Part shown: piece by piece, positions 1 through 8,414 of the stretch
Numbering within the stretch: the first letter of the stretch is position 1
How the letters are laid out: each line of letters starts with the position of its first letter
Assembly: GCF_014198245.1 (NCBI RefSeq)
Contig: NZ_JACIHE010000005.1
Coordinates: 328,082-392,081, forward strand
DNA from: Bradyrhizobium sp. cir1
Lineage (GTDB): Bacteria > Pseudomonadota > Alphaproteobacteria > Rhizobiales > Xanthobacteraceae
Length of the DNA stretch: 64,000 bases
Direction of reading: 5' to 3'
The notes under the pieces: generated by a model
What the model saw: only the letters and a program-made list of their open reading frames with translations
Told to the model about the DNA's origin: nothing
Databases searched by the model: none
Made by a program: the position numbers and the translations under genes

Positions 1-656
1 CCGCCGGCAACGGCAATGCAACGCTGGCCGCGGCGCGGCGCTGGTGTGACGTCACATCCACCGACTACGTGCCGGCGCTGCTCAAGCGTGGGCGTGAGCG
101 CGCGGCGGCCGAACATCTCGTGATCGAATTCCGTGAGGCGGATGCCGAAGCGCTGCCGTTTGCCGACGCCAGCTACGACGTCGTGCTCTCGACCTTCGGC
201 GTGATGTTCACGCCGGACCAGGACAAGGCGGCTTCCGAGCTTGCCAGGGTGTGCAGGTCCGGCGGCAAGATCGGTCTCGCCAACTGGACGCCGCAAGGTT
301 TCATCGGCCAGCTGTTCAAGACCATCGGCAAGCAGCTGCCGCCGCCGGCCGGGGTGAAGTCGCCGGCATTGTGGGGCACACGGGCGCGGCTTGAAGAGAT
401 GTTTGCAAGCCAGGCTTCCGAGATCGCCGCCGAGCCGCGCATGTTCGTGTTCCGCTATCGCTCGCCGGAGCACTGGCTGGAAATCTTCAAGACCTTCTAT
501 GGGCCCACGCTGAAGGCGTTTGCCGCGCTGGACGAGGCCGGCCAGGCCGCGCTGAAGCGCGATCTGCTGGCGCTGCTCGGCGAGTTCAATCATGCCGACG
601 ATGGCACGATCGTCGTGCACAGCGAATATCTGGAAGCCGTGATCACCAGGCGCTGA
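1..656 (+). CDS. Class I SAM-dependent methyltransferase, 5'-truncated by the window edge
   Basis: This is the C-terminal part of a small-molecule type methyltransferase; the reading frame is open from base 3, so the true start lies before the window. The first residues read AGNGNATLAAARR, the glycine-rich SAM-binding motif I. They are followed by an acidic stretch (FREADAEALPF) and a motif IV-like SYDVVLSTFGVMF, the usual order of the UbiE/COQ5-like Rossmann fold. The C-terminal half (from about base 300) is the substrate-specific cap and gives no clear clue to the substrate. The gene ends in TGA at 654-656 and faces the convergent BrkB-family gene. Family membership is firm, the substrate unknown. 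Confidence 0.85.
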   Translation, partial: AGNGNATLAAARRWCDVTSTDYVPALLKRGRERAAAEHLVIEFREADAEALPFADASYDVVLSTFGVMFTPDQDKAASELARVCRSGGKIGLANWTPQGFIGQLFKTIGKQLPPPAGVKSPALWGTRARLEEMFASQASEIAAEPRMFVFRYRSPEHWLEIFKTFYGPTLKAFAALDEAGQAALKRDLLALLGEFNHADDGTIVVHSEYLEAVITRR

Positions 657-703
657 TACACGCGAGATGCGGTCAGGCCGGCTCCCGGCCTGATCGCCAC
701 CAG

Positions 704-1834
704 TCAGAATGGCGCGGTGGCGCCGACCGTGTCGGCCGAGACGGCTTCGCGGCTGCCGAGCGGCTTGGGGCGACCGGTCGTCGTGTCCCGCAGGGTCTGC
801 CGTTCGATCTCCGAGTTCAGCTCGGCGCCGAACATGATGACGACCGCAGACATCCACATCCACATCATCAGGCCGATCGCCGCACCGAGCGAGCCGTAGG
901 TCGCGTTGTAATTGGCGAATTCCGAGAGATACCAGGACAGCAGCGCCGAACCAGCGATCCAGAGGAGGGCGGCGGTCACCGCGCCGAGGCTCAGCCATTG
1001 CCATCGCGGCGAATCGCGACTGGGCGCGAAGCGGTAGAGGATCGCGAGCGCCACCAGCAGGATGAGGAACAGCAACGGCCATCGTGCCAGCGCCACGATC
1101 AGCTTGCTCTCGGGCGCCATGCCGAGATGGTTGAGTGCGAGCGGAAAGGCGACGACGGCGCCCACCATCAGCAGCAGCGCCACGATGCCGCCGACGGTGA
1201 AGGCCAGCGACACCATGTTGAGCTTGATGAAGCTGCGCTTCTCGCGCTCCTCATAGGCGACGTTGAGAGCGTCGAAGATGGCTTTGACGCCGGCATTGGC
1301 GCTCCAGATCGCGAGCAAGAGGCCGACCAGGAAGGTGAGGCCGAGCGTTGCATTGCCGTGCGAGACGACACGTCCGACCTGGTCTTCGACGATCTGGAAT
1401 GCCCCCTCGGGCAACATCATTGCGAGCGTTTGCAGATTGTCGGTGATGGTCGAGGGATTGGCGAACAGTCCGTAGGAGGAGACCAGCGCGGTCACGGCGG
1501 GGAAGATCGCGAGCAGTCCGAAGAACACGACGCCGCCGGCGGTTGCCAGCAGGCGATCATCATCGATGCGCTGATAGGTGCGCCAGAAAATATCCTTCCA
1601 CCCCGCCCAGGGGATCGCGAACGGGCTCTTCGCACGACGTCCGCGGCCGGGCTGTACGGCCGCGCGCGCCGGGTGGGTTTCCGGTGAATTCGCCTCTTGC
1701 TTGCGGTGGTCCGGCGGAGGTCCCGGCCGGATCAGGCCGGAGTCCTGGAAGTAGCGTTCCGCCATGAGCACGAAGACGGCGGTGGCCGCCACCAGCAGCC
1801 AGCTGTCGATTGGCTCGGAGCGCCGTACCAGCAT
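704..1834 (-). CDS. YihY/BrkB-family inner membrane protein
   Basis: A 376-residue integral membrane protein of the YihY/virulence factor BrkB family. The core shows the family features in order: the amphipathic ERTYQR-like entry (IFWRTYQRIDDDRLLATAGG), FFGLLAIFPAVTALVSSYG, further hydrophobic segments, and the terminal YGSLGAAIGLMMWMW helix followed by GAELNSEIE. About 80 extra residues precede the core and include one N-terminal membrane segment (SWLLVAATAVFVLMA) and a basic, proline-rich linker. I place the start at the ATG at 1834, one base after the stop of the upstream holin-like gene, instead of an upstream in-frame start that would overlap it. Its role is unproven; despite an old annotation the family is not tRNA-processing RNase BN. 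Confidence 0.88.
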   Translation of the reverse strand: MLVRRSEPIDSWLLVAATAVFVLMAERYFQDSGLIRPGPPPDHRKQEANSPETHPARAAVQPGRGRRAKSPFAIPWAGWKDIFWRTYQRIDDDRLLATAGGVVFFGLLAIFPAVTALVSSYGLFANPSTITDNLQTLAMMLPEGAFQIVEDQVGRVVSHGNATLGLTFLVGLLLAIWSANAGVKAIFDALNVAYEEREKRSFIKLNMVSLAFTVGGIVALLLMVGAVVAFPLALNHLGMAPESKLIVALARWPLLFLILLVALAILYRFAPSRDSPRWQWLSLGAVTAALLWIAGSALLSWYLSEFANYNATYGSLGAAIGLMMWMWMSAVVIMFGAELNSEIERQTLRDTTTGRPKPLGSREAVSADTVGATAPF

Positions 1835-1835
1835 C

Positions 1836-2423
1836 TCACGTCTCCAGCCTCTGCCCGTGGCGTCTCCGGCGCGCTGCGGTGACACACAGCAGCCCGACCG
1901 CTGCGAGCATCAGGCCAAGCTGCACGGGCCGGTTGGTGCGGGCTGGCCAGCCTCTGTTGCCATGGCCGCGTTCGCCCGGCGCGAGCGGCGCCAATGGAAT
2001 CGTCGTCGCCACCTCCTTCACGGCCTCCTTGACCGTTCCGCGCGGGATCCGCGGCGTTGCGACCGCCACGCGCAGACGGCTCGCGAGCGGCACGATCGGC
2101 TTGGGCTTGCGCCTCATCTGCGCCATCGCCACCCCGGCACAGACCGCAGCCAGCAGCAGCAGCACTGTGCCGACGGCACCAAAACCCCAGAATTGCCCGT
2201 AGCTGATGGCGATCCAGCGGTACAGGGCGATCAGCCCGACGAAGAATGCTGCGAGAACGAACAGGCCCGCGCCCGCGAACAGCCCGCCGGCCACCGCGTA
2301 CGACGTCACCTTGCCGGTGGCCTGGCTGGCCTGGTCACGCAGATAGGATTGAGCGGCGCGTTTGACGTGATTGAGCTTGAGCGCCATGCCGGCGCGCAGC
2401 AATTCGCCCGATGGCGCGAGCAT
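1836..2423 (-). CDS. Holin-like (phage holin superfamily III type) membrane protein
   Basis: About 195 residues. The start at 2423 is supported by a strong ribosome binding site, GGAGGA, six to seven bases upstream; longer in-frame extensions lack one. Residues about 35-95 contain two hydrophobic helices (GGLFAGAGLFVLAAFFVGLI and a GTVLLLLAAVCAGVAMA segment) separated by a short loop, followed by a basic MRRKPKP stop-transfer sequence. A third hydrophobic stretch (LGLMLAAVGLLCVTA) ends near the C-terminus. This resembles the small Actinobacteria-holin-X-like proteins common in Rhizobiales, which are not proven holins. It is followed after one base by the BrkB-family gene, so the two are probably cotranscribed and both act in the envelope. 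Confidence 0.65.
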   Translation of the reverse strand: MLAPSGELLRAGMALKLNHVKRAAQSYLRDQASQATGKVTSYAVAGGLFAGAGLFVLAAFFVGLIALYRWIAISYGQFWGFGAVGTVLLLLAAVCAGVAMAQMRRKPKPIVPLASRLRVAVATPRIPRGTVKEAVKEVATTIPLAPLAPGERGHGNRGWPARTNRPVQLGLMLAAVGLLCVTAARRRRHGQRLET

Positions 2424-2512
2424 GCGGACATCCTCCGAGAGCGCGACAATGCGTCGGGGATGAACGTGGCCGAATTTGACTTGTTCCGTCGAAGTCGCGC
2501 GGCCGGGGCGGA

Positions 2513-3472
2513 TCAGCCGAGATCGGCCGCGGCGATCCAGAACACCTCGCCCTCGGAGTCTTCGGTGTCGAGCCAAAGCAGCGGCAGTTCCGGAAAGGCC
2601 TCGTCGACCAGTTCGCGGCCGCGGCCGATCTCGCAGATCAAGCCGCCGCCGGGCGTCAGATGATCGGGCGCATCGCGCAGGATCTTCCGCACCACGTCGA
2701 GACCATCAGCACCGCCGTCGAAGGCGAGCTTTGGCTCGGCCCGGCATTCCGGCGGCAGCGCGGCCATGCCTTCGGCGTCGACGTAAGGCGGGTTGGTGAT
2801 GATCAGGTCATACCGCGCATCGCCGAGCGGGGCGAACAGGTCGCCGCGATAGAGCGTGATCCGGTCCTCGAGCCCGTAGTCCGCGACATTGCGCGCGGCG
2901 ACTTCGAGCGCGCCCTTGGAAATGTCGACGGCATCGACCACAGCGTTCGGAAAGTGATGCGCGGCGAGGATCGCAAGGCATCCCGATCCCGTGCAGAGAT
3001 CGAGCACGCGCTCGACCGCGGTGGGGTCGTCGATCAGCGAGCCGGGTCCGCCCTCGCCGCCGAAATGCGAATCCAGGAGCTCGCCGATGAAGGAGCGCGG
3101 AACGATGACGCGCTCGTCGACATAGAAGGGCAGGCCGCGCATGTAGATCTTGTTGACGAGATAGGCGGCAGGTTTGCGGGTGGTGACGCGCCGATGGATG
3201 AGGTCGAGGACGGTCTTGCCCTCCGCGGCGGTGACGCGCGCGTGGGCAACGCCCTCGAACTGGTCGGGAGTGAGATGCAGCGCCTCGCAGATCAGGAAAA
3301 CGGCTTCCGCAACCGGGTCGGTCGTGCCATGGGCAAAAGCGAGCTTCGCCTCGACGAAGCGGCTCACCGCATAGCGGACGAAGTCGAGCAGCGTGAGAAG
3401 CTCGCCGGGCCCCACTTTCGCAAGCTTCGGCGCGGCGCGGCCGCGCGCGGTCCTTTTCGCAGCTCTTGCCAT
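2513..3472 (-). CDS. prmB: Ribosomal protein L3 N5-glutamine methyltransferase
   Basis: 319 residues of the HemK/PrmB family, which methylates a glutamine side chain with SAM. Motif I is VLDLCTGSGCLAILAA, and the catalytic NPPY motif occurs as IITNPPYVDAEGM. The N-terminal half carries the family's PAAYLVNKIYMRGLPFYVDERVIVPRS region, which holds the peptide-binding domain and the arginine-proline turn. The AYLVNKIYMRGLPFYVD form and the insertion before motif I fit PrmB (target L3) better than PrmC (target release factors). The start ATG at 3472 overlaps the moaE stop by one base (TGATG), implying translational coupling within the moaD-moaE transcript. Confidence 0.88.
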   Translation of the reverse strand: MARAAKRTARGRAAPKLAKVGPGELLTLLDFVRYAVSRFVEAKLAFAHGTTDPVAEAVFLICEALHLTPDQFEGVAHARVTAAEGKTVLDLIHRRVTTRKPAAYLVNKIYMRGLPFYVDERVIVPRSFIGELLDSHFGGEGGPGSLIDDPTAVERVLDLCTGSGCLAILAAHHFPNAVVDAVDISKGALEVAARNVADYGLEDRITLYRGDLFAPLGDARYDLIITNPPYVDAEGMAALPPECRAEPKLAFDGGADGLDVVRKILRDAPDHLTPGGGLICEIGRGRELVDEAFPELPLLWLDTEDSEGEVFWIAAADLG

Positions 3473-3954
3473 CAGGATTTGGTCCAGCGTGCGGCGGCCT
3501 CGTCGTCACGGGCCTGGGCCTCGACCCAGCCGGTGCCGGTGGCGCTCTCTTCCTTCTTCCAGAACGGGGCGCTGGTCTTGAGGTAATCCATCAGGAACTC
3601 GGCCGCCTGGAATGCGGCCTCGCGATGCTGCGAGGCGGTGAGCACCAGCACGATGTTCTGGCCGGGCATGAAGCGGCCGACGCGGTGGATCACCGTGACG
3701 CCGTTGAGCGGCCAGCGCGAGATGGCCTCGTCGGCATGGCGCCTGATCTCTTCCTCGGCCATGCCGGGATAGTGCTCGAGCGTGAGCGCGGCGATCTTGG
3801 CGCTGTCGTCGTCGGCGCGGCAGATGCCGGAGAAGCTCACGACCGCGCCGATGTCGGTCCGGCTCTTGGTCAGGACCGCGATCTCGCGCGCGATGTCGAA
3901 ATCGTCTTCCTGGATACGGATGGTGACGGGGCAGCTGGTGACAGGGGTGGTCAT
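3472..3954 (-). CDS. moaE: Molybdopterin synthase catalytic subunit MoaE
   Basis: 160 residues. MoaE, with the thiocarboxylated MoaD, inserts sulfur into cyclic pyranopterin monophosphate to make molybdopterin in the cytoplasm. The sequence shows the MoaE fold landmarks: GAVVSFSGICRADD near residue 37, LTLEHYPGMAEEEI, VIHRVGRFMPGQNIVLV, and the active-site lysine region LMDYLKTSAPFWKKE. It starts four bases after the moaD stop and overlaps prmB by one base. The C-terminal tail beyond GTGWVEA is somewhat longer than in Escherichia coli. Confidence 0.95.
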   Translation of the reverse strand: MTTPVTSCPVTIRIQEDDFDIAREIAVLTKSRTDIGAVVSFSGICRADDDSAKIAALTLEHYPGMAEEEIRRHADEAISRWPLNGVTVIHRVGRFMPGQNIVLVLTASQHREAAFQAAEFLMDYLKTSAPFWKKEESATGTGWVEAQARDDEAAARWTKS

Positions 3955-3958
3955 GAGC

Positions 3959-4210
3959 CTAGCCGCCGGTCATCGGCGGGAAGAACGCGATCTCGCGGGC
4001 ACCCGCGATCGCGGCGTCCGGTTTGACATGGGCATGGTCGATCGCGGCGCGGATCACCTTCGGCTTCTCGAACGCATACGCATAGGCCTCGCTCCGACCG
4101 GACAGCCAGGCGATCAGCTCCTCCACGGTGCGCACGGTCGCCGGCGGCTCGATGGTCTCCTCGGCCTTGCCGACGCGCTCGCGTACCCAGGCAAAATACT
4201 TCACCTTCAT
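3959..4210 (-). CDS. moaD: Molybdopterin synthase sulfur carrier subunit MoaD
   Basis: 83 residues with the ubiquitin-like beta-grasp pattern: MKVKYFAWVRERVGKAEE at the start, ending in FFPPMTGG. The terminal double glycine is the site adenylated and thiocarboxylated by the MoeB-type enzyme, and it then inserts into the MoaE active site. The start codon overlaps the pgsA stop by four bases, and moaE follows four bases downstream, so pgsA-moaD-moaE-prmB is one transcript. A MoaD joined to pgsA and uvrC is a gene order I know from Rhizobiales. Confidence 0.95.
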   Translation of the reverse strand: MKVKYFAWVRERVGKAEETIEPPATVRTVEELIAWLSGRSEAYAYAFEKPKVIRAAIDHAHVKPDAAIAGAREIAFFPPMTGG

Positions 4211-4824
4211 CCCTCATCCTCCTTGATGAGGTGATGGATGCCGGCGCGGAAATAGTCGTAGCCGGTGTAGATGGTCAGGATCGCCGAGGCCCACAGCAGT
4301 GCCAGTCCGATCATCGTGACGACGGGCGCCACCTCGTCGCCGGCAGGTCCCGCGAGCAGGAAGCCGATCGCGACGAGCTGGACCGTGGTCTTCCACTTCG
4401 CAAGCTTGGTCACGGGCACGCTGACGCGGAGCGCGGCGAGGTATTCGCGCAGACCCGAGACCAGGATCTCGCGGCACAGGATCACGATGGCGGCCCACAG
4501 CGACCAGCCGTGGATGATGCCGTCGGCGGCCAGCATCAGCAGGCAGGACGCAACCAGCAGCTTGTCGGCGATCGGGTCGAGCATCCGGCCGAACGCCGAT
4601 TGCTGATTCCAGATCCGCGCGTAATAGCCGTCGAGGTAGTCGGTGACCGCAGCCGCGATGAAGATGGCGACCGCGAGCCAGCGCAGCCAGAGCGGCTGAT
4701 CCAGAATCGACTGCGCATAGATGCATCCGACCACGACCGGGATCGCGGCGATCCGGCCATAGGTCAGGATGTTGGGGAGGGACATCGCGCGGCTGGTCGT
4801 CCCTCGTGTCGTGGCGATGTTCAT
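4207..4824 (-). CDS. pgsA: CDP-diacylglycerol--glycerol-3-phosphate 3-phosphatidyltransferase
   Basis: 205 residues, an integral membrane enzyme that makes phosphatidylglycerophosphate, the committed step to phosphatidylglycerol and cardiolipin. The CDP-alcohol phosphotransferase signature is complete: DYLDGYYAR followed by FGRMLDPIADK. Four or more hydrophobic helices surround it (IAAIPVVVGCIYA, WLRWLAVAIFIAAAVTDYLDG, LLVASCLLMLAADG, VAIGFLLAGPAG, WASAILTIYTGYDYF). I favour the ATG at 4824, which has AGGA five bases upstream; an ATG at 4785 directly before LPNILTYGR is also possible. It lies between uvrC and moaD. Confidence 0.93.
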   Translation of the reverse strand: MNIATTRGTTSRAMSLPNILTYGRIAAIPVVVGCIYAQSILDQPLWLRWLAVAIFIAAAVTDYLDGYYARIWNQQSAFGRMLDPIADKLLVASCLLMLAADGIIHGWSLWAAIVILCREILVSGLREYLAALRVSVPVTKLAKWKTTVQLVAIGFLLAGPAGDEVAPVVTMIGLALLWASAILTIYTGYDYFRAGIHHLIKEDEG

Positions 4825-4945
4825 CCGTCCTACCAATACCGCTCAAGGCTGAAGGTCAACCGTCCCGCTCACAAATGCGGTGCGGGATGCGACGACCTTA
4901 TGACCATGGCTCCCCTTAATAGCTCCCCTTGGGTCCCCTTGTAGT

Positions 4946-7006
4946 TCACCCCGGCTGGGGATGGAAATATTCGAAAATCCTGCGGGCGCTTTCGGCGCTC
5001 ACCCCCGGAACCTTGCCGAGATCGGCGATCGAGGCCCGTTCGATCTCCTTCAGGGTTCCGAAATGGTGCAGCAAGGCACGTTTGCGTGACGGGCCGATGC
5101 CCGGAATCTCCTGCAGGCCGGCCTCGCGGATGTCCTTCTTGCGCAGCTTGCGGTGCGAGCCGATGACGAAGCGGTGGGCCTCGTCGCGCAGGCGCTGGAT
5201 GAAATAGAGCACGGGATCGCGTGGCTCCAGCTTGATCGCCTCGCGCTCCGGCATGAACAGGGTTTCGCGGCCGGCATCCCGGTCCGGCCCCTTGGCGACC
5301 GACATCAGCGACACCTGGGTCAGGCCGAGATTGGCAAAGATCTCGCGCACCGCGTTGAGCTGGCCACGGCCGCCATCGATGATCACGAGGTCGGGCCATT
5401 GCGGGAAGTCGTCGTCCCTGGCTTTGGCCGCACTCTCCTCGGGCGGATTGATCAGGCGCTTGAAGCGCCGCTCCAGCACCTCGCGCATCATGGCGAAGTC
5501 GTCGCCCGGCGTGATCCCTTCCGACTTGATGTTGAACTTGCGGTACTGGTTCTTCACGAAGCCGTCGGGGCCGGCGACGATCATGGCGCCGACCGCGTTG
5601 GTGCCCTGGATGTGGCTGTTGTCGTAGACCTCGATGCGCTTGGGCGCATGCGGCAGGCTGAGCGTCGCGGCCATGGCCTCCAGCAGCCGGCTTTGCGTTG
5701 CGGTGTCCGCGAGCTTGCGGCCGAGCGCCTCGCGCGCATTGGTCAGCGCGTGGGTGACGAGCTCCTTCTTCTCGCCGCGCTTGGGCGCGGTGACCTCGAC
5801 CTTGTGACCGGCCTTGATCGAGAGCGCGTTGGCGAGCAGCTCGCTCTCCTCGATCTCGTGCGAGAGCAGGATGTTCTTCGGCGGCGGCTTGTCGTCGTAG
5901 AACTGGGCCAGGAAGGACCCCAGCACTTCCTCCGGCGTGAAAGTCTTTTCCGCGCGCGGGAAATAGGCGCGGTTGCCCCAGTTCTGGCCGGTGCGGAAGA
6001 AGAACACCTCGACGCAGGAGAAGCCACCCTCCTGGTGGATGGCGAACACGTCGGCTTCCTCCACCGTGCGCGGATTGATGCCCTGCTGCGACTGGATCGC
6101 CGACAGCGCGGCGAGACGGTCGCGGTAGAGCGCCGCGCGCTCGAACTCGAGCTCGCTTGAGGCCTTCTCCATCTCGCCGGCGAGCTCCTGCTTCACCGCG
6201 TGGCTCTTGCCGGAGAGGAAGTCGCTCGCCTCGCGCACCAGCGTTGAATAGCCGCCGAAATCGATCTCGCGGGTGCAGGGGCCGGCGCAGCGGCGGATCT
6301 GATAGAGCAGGCAGGGCCGGGTGCGGCTCTCGAAGAAGGAATCGGTGCAGGACCGGATCAGGAACGCGCGCTGCAACGCCGTGATGGTGCGGTTGACCGC
6401 ACCGGCGGAGGCGAACGGGCCGAAATAGCGCCCGGGCCGCGTCTGCGCGCCGCGATGTTTCAGGATCTGCGGCGCCCAATGGTCGCCGGTGATCAGGATA
6501 TAAGGAAACGACTTGTCGTCGCGTAGCTGCACGTTGAAGCGCGGCCGAAGCTGCTTGATCAGGTTGGCTTCCAGCAGCAGCGCTTCGGTCTCGGTGTTGG
6601 TCGAGACGATCTCCACCGTCACGGTGGCTGCGATCATGCGCAGGATGCGCGCCGGCTGCGGCGCGCTCTGGCGCGCGTAGTTGGACAGGCGCTTTTTGAC
6701 GTTCTTGGCCTTGCCGACATAGAGCACGTCGGCATTGGCATTGAGCATGCGGTAGACGCCGGGCGAGGTCGGGGCGAGCCGGACCGCGCGCTCGATCGCC
6801 TCGTGGCCGGTCGCCAGCGGCTCTTCGCCGACCGCGCCGCTCTCTTCGAGGATATCGGGCAGCAGCGCATCGTCCTCGTCGTCGCCGCCCGTGGTGGCGG
6901 GATCGACGTCCGGCGCCGCCAACCCCGCGGGCGGCGTGTCGTTCGCAGCGGCCTGCGGCGATTTGCGCGCGCGGTCGTCCGGATTGTCGGTGGAATCGTG
7001 AACCAT
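4946..7006 (-). CDS. uvrC: UvrABC system protein C, excinuclease subunit
   Basis: 686 residues. UvrC makes the 3' and 5' incisions around DNA lesions in nucleotide excision repair. Domains in order: an extra acidic, disordered N-terminus of about 75 residues ([17 protein letters not shown]); a GIY-YIG nuclease ([22 protein letters not shown], from about residue 81); a Cys-rich segment with [15 protein letters not shown]; a UVR-like helical pair near residues 260-300; the RNase H-like endonuclease domain with [11 protein letters not shown] and [12 protein letters not shown]; and C-terminal helix-hairpin-helix motifs ([28 protein letters not shown]). It is the first gene of the minus-strand uvrC-pgsA-moaD-moaE-prmB series. 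uvrB is also in this window. Confidence 0.96.
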   Translation of the reverse strand: MVHDSTDNPDDRARKSPQAAANDTPPAGLAAPDVDPATTGGDDEDDALLPDILEESGAVGEEPLATGHEAIERAVRLAPTSPGVYRMLNANADVLYVGKAKNVKKRLSNYARQSAPQPARILRMIAATVTVEIVSTNTETEALLLEANLIKQLRPRFNVQLRDDKSFPYILITGDHWAPQILKHRGAQTRPGRYFGPFASAGAVNRTITALQRAFLIRSCTDSFFESRTRPCLLYQIRRCAGPCTREIDFGGYSTLVREASDFLSGKSHAVKQELAGEMEKASSELEFERAALYRDRLAALSAIQSQQGINPRTVEEADVFAIHQEGGFSCVEVFFFRTGQNWGNRAYFPRAEKTFTPEEVLGSFLAQFYDDKPPPKNILLSHEIEESELLANALSIKAGHKVEVTAPKRGEKKELVTHALTNAREALGRKLADTATQSRLLEAMAATLSLPHAPKRIEVYDNSHIQGTNAVGAMIVAGPDGFVKNQYRKFNIKSEGITPGDDFAMMREVLERRFKRLINPPEESAAKARDDDFPQWPDLVIIDGGRGQLNAVREIFANLGLTQVSLMSVAKGPDRDAGRETLFMPEREAIKLEPRDPVLYFIQRLRDEAHRFVIGSHRKLRKKDIREAGLQEIPGIGPSRKRALLHHFGTLKEIERASIADLGKVPGVSAESARRIFEYFHPQPG

Positions 7007-7125
7007 GGGGCGAATTTAGGTGCTGGGGGTGCCGATTTGAAGTTCCGGCCGTGCTGCACGCACAGGATGGCGGTGCAGTTCCCGGTAACGCTTGCTTAAG
7101 CCTGTTAAGCGCGCGGTAACCCGGA

Positions 7126-7141
7126 TTAACAGCGCTTTAAC
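7126..7141 (+). promoter_or_regulatory. Candidate CtrA box (TTAA-N7-TTAAC)
   Basis: The bases read TTAA, CAGCGCT, TTAAC, an exact match to the full CtrA cell-cycle regulator site known from alphaproteobacteria. It lies about 115 bases before the outer-membrane protein start at 7255 and about 120 bases before uvrC, which is read the other way. Two more TTAA words sit just upstream (7095-7108), but with five-base spacing. Regulation is inferred from the motif only. Confidence 0.45.
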
Positions 7142-7254
7142 TTAAAACTCTCGATAAATCCTGCGCGAAAGGTTCTTGGTTCCGTAACCACGCGGTTTTG
7201 CCTCGCGCGCGGCGGCGCAGGCATCGCGGGTCGGCAGTTGCGTTGGAGAGTGTG

Positions 7255-7878
7255 ATGAAGAGGTTCGTTCTGGGCGCGGCCGCGTTGGTTGCCGCCGGCT
7301 GGACAGCTTCGGCAGAGGCCGCCGACATGAATTATGGAGGGCGCGCACCCTATACCGTCAACCAGCCGCTCAATGCCTATAGCTGGGCTGGTCCCTATCT
7401 CGGCGGCAACATCGGCTATGAATGGGGCTCGGTCGACAACAACCCCGCAAAACCGTCCGGTTTCGTCGGCGGCGTCCAGGCCGGCTACAATTTCCAGAAC
7501 GGCCCGTGGGTCTTCGGTGTCGAGGGCGACATCCAGGCCGCGGGCGCCGACGACACCTTCGCGCCGTGGAAGTTCTCCAATCCGTGGTTCGGCACGCTGC
7601 GCGGCCGCGCCGGCTATGCCTTCAGCAACGTGCTGTTCTACGGCACCGCTGGCCTCGCTTTCGGCGAGCTGCGCGCGCAGACCTTCGGCTGGACCGAGTC
7701 GCACACCACCGCCGGCTGGACCATCGGCGCCGGTGCGGAAGTGGGCCTCGCTCCGAACTGGAGTGCCAAGCTCGAATATCTCTACATCGACCTGTCGACG
7801 AGCCAGTTCGCAATTACCGGCGTGTCGAACGGCTACAGCGCCAGCGTTGTGCGCGCAGGCGTCAACTATCACTTCTGA
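7255..7878 (+). CDS. Outer membrane beta-barrel protein (Omp31/RopB-like porin family)
   Basis: 207 residues. A signal peptide is obvious (MKRFVLGAAALVAAGWTASA, cleaved near AEAAD). Mature features of the Omp31/Omp25-like family follow: SWAGPYLGGNIGYEWG, GFVGGVQAGYNFQNGPWVFGVEGDI, GRAGYAFSNVLFYGTAGLAFGE, GWTIGAGAEVGLAPNWSAKLEYLY, and the last strand VRAGVNYHF ending in phenylalanine, as outer-membrane assembly requires. The start at 7255 has GGAGAG upstream. A strong terminator follows at 7911. The long, TTAA-rich leader with a CtrA-like box suggests its own regulated promoter. Such proteins are usually abundant surface structural barrels. Confidence 0.92.
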   Translation: MKRFVLGAAALVAAGWTASAEAADMNYGGRAPYTVNQPLNAYSWAGPYLGGNIGYEWGSVDNNPAKPSGFVGGVQAGYNFQNGPWVFGVEGDIQAAGADDTFAPWKFSNPWFGTLRGRAGYAFSNVLFYGTAGLAFGELRAQTFGWTESHTTAGWTIGAGAEVGLAPNWSAKLEYLYIDLSTSQFAITGVSNGYSASVVRAGVNYHF

Positions 7879-7910
7879 TAGCTGAAGAAGAAAATACCGG
7901 ACCACAGCCT

Positions 7911-7938
7911 CCCGGCCGCTCGCGGCCGGGATTTTTTT
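7911..7938 (+). terminator. Rho-independent terminator after the outer-membrane protein gene
   Basis: A perfect nine-base-pair stem, CCCGGCCGC / GCGGCCGGG, with a two-base TC gap, is followed by ATTTTTTT. It sits 33 bases after the stop of the porin-like gene and separates it from the convergent cold-shock gene. Confidence 0.9.
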
Positions 7939-7947
7939 CAGGGCACG

Positions 7948-8163
7948 CTAGGAAAGGATGACCAGGTTGACCGCCTTCGGTCCCTTCCCCTTCTTGTCCG
8001 GCTCGACTTCAAAAGTGATGCGCTGTCCTTCGGCAAGGTCCTTCAGTCCCGCCCGCTCCACAGCAGTAATGTGAACGAAAACATCGCGACCGCCGTCATC
8101 CGGCTTGATGAAACCGTAGCCGCGCTCGCCGTTGAAAAACTTGACCGTTCCCGTCATGGCCAT
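7948..8163 (-). CDS. Cold-shock protein, CspA family
   Basis: A 71-residue single-domain OB-fold RNA/DNA-binding protein. RNP1-like and RNP2-like motifs are present as NGERGYGFIKPDDG and DVFVHITAVE, and the length is that of a complete CspA. I choose the ATG at 8163 (MAMTGTVKFF), which has a GGGAG element about eight bases upstream; in-frame codons further upstream would add a non-homologous tail. The upstream 250 bases hold GC-rich hairpins (for example near 8224-8240) and no gene, so a long leader is possible, as is typical of cold-shock mRNAs. Confidence 0.95.
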   Translation of the reverse strand: MAMTGTVKFFNGERGYGFIKPDDGGRDVFVHITAVERAGLKDLAEGQRITFEVEPDKKGKGPKAVNLVILS

Positions 8164-8414
8164 CGGGAAACTCCCCCTCATTGCTCCTCCGCCGCGACGC
8201 AGACTCACGTCACGACATGACCGGGCCTTACGGAGCCCGGGAGCTGGCCATCCTTGAGCGGGCCTCACCGGCCCGGTCGGATCTTTCTTAGGCCTTCACT
8301 CCGCCGCAACCATTCGCGGAAGCGGAACGTAAAGCCAGTCACAGAAACAGCATAATACGGTTCTCTGCGGATTGACTACCGCTACTGCATATTTTTCCCA
8401 AGAATGCCGGAGTG

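Noticed and set aside
704..1834. RNase BN activity of the BrkB-family protein
   Set aside because: Old annotation for this family; RNase BN is a metallo-beta-lactamase enzyme, and this protein is a membrane protein without such motifs.
2513..3472. Annotation as release factor methyltransferase PrmC
   Set aside because: The N-terminal region (PAAYLVNKIYMRGLPFYVDERV) and length fit the ribosomal protein L3 methylase PrmB better; both share NPPY.
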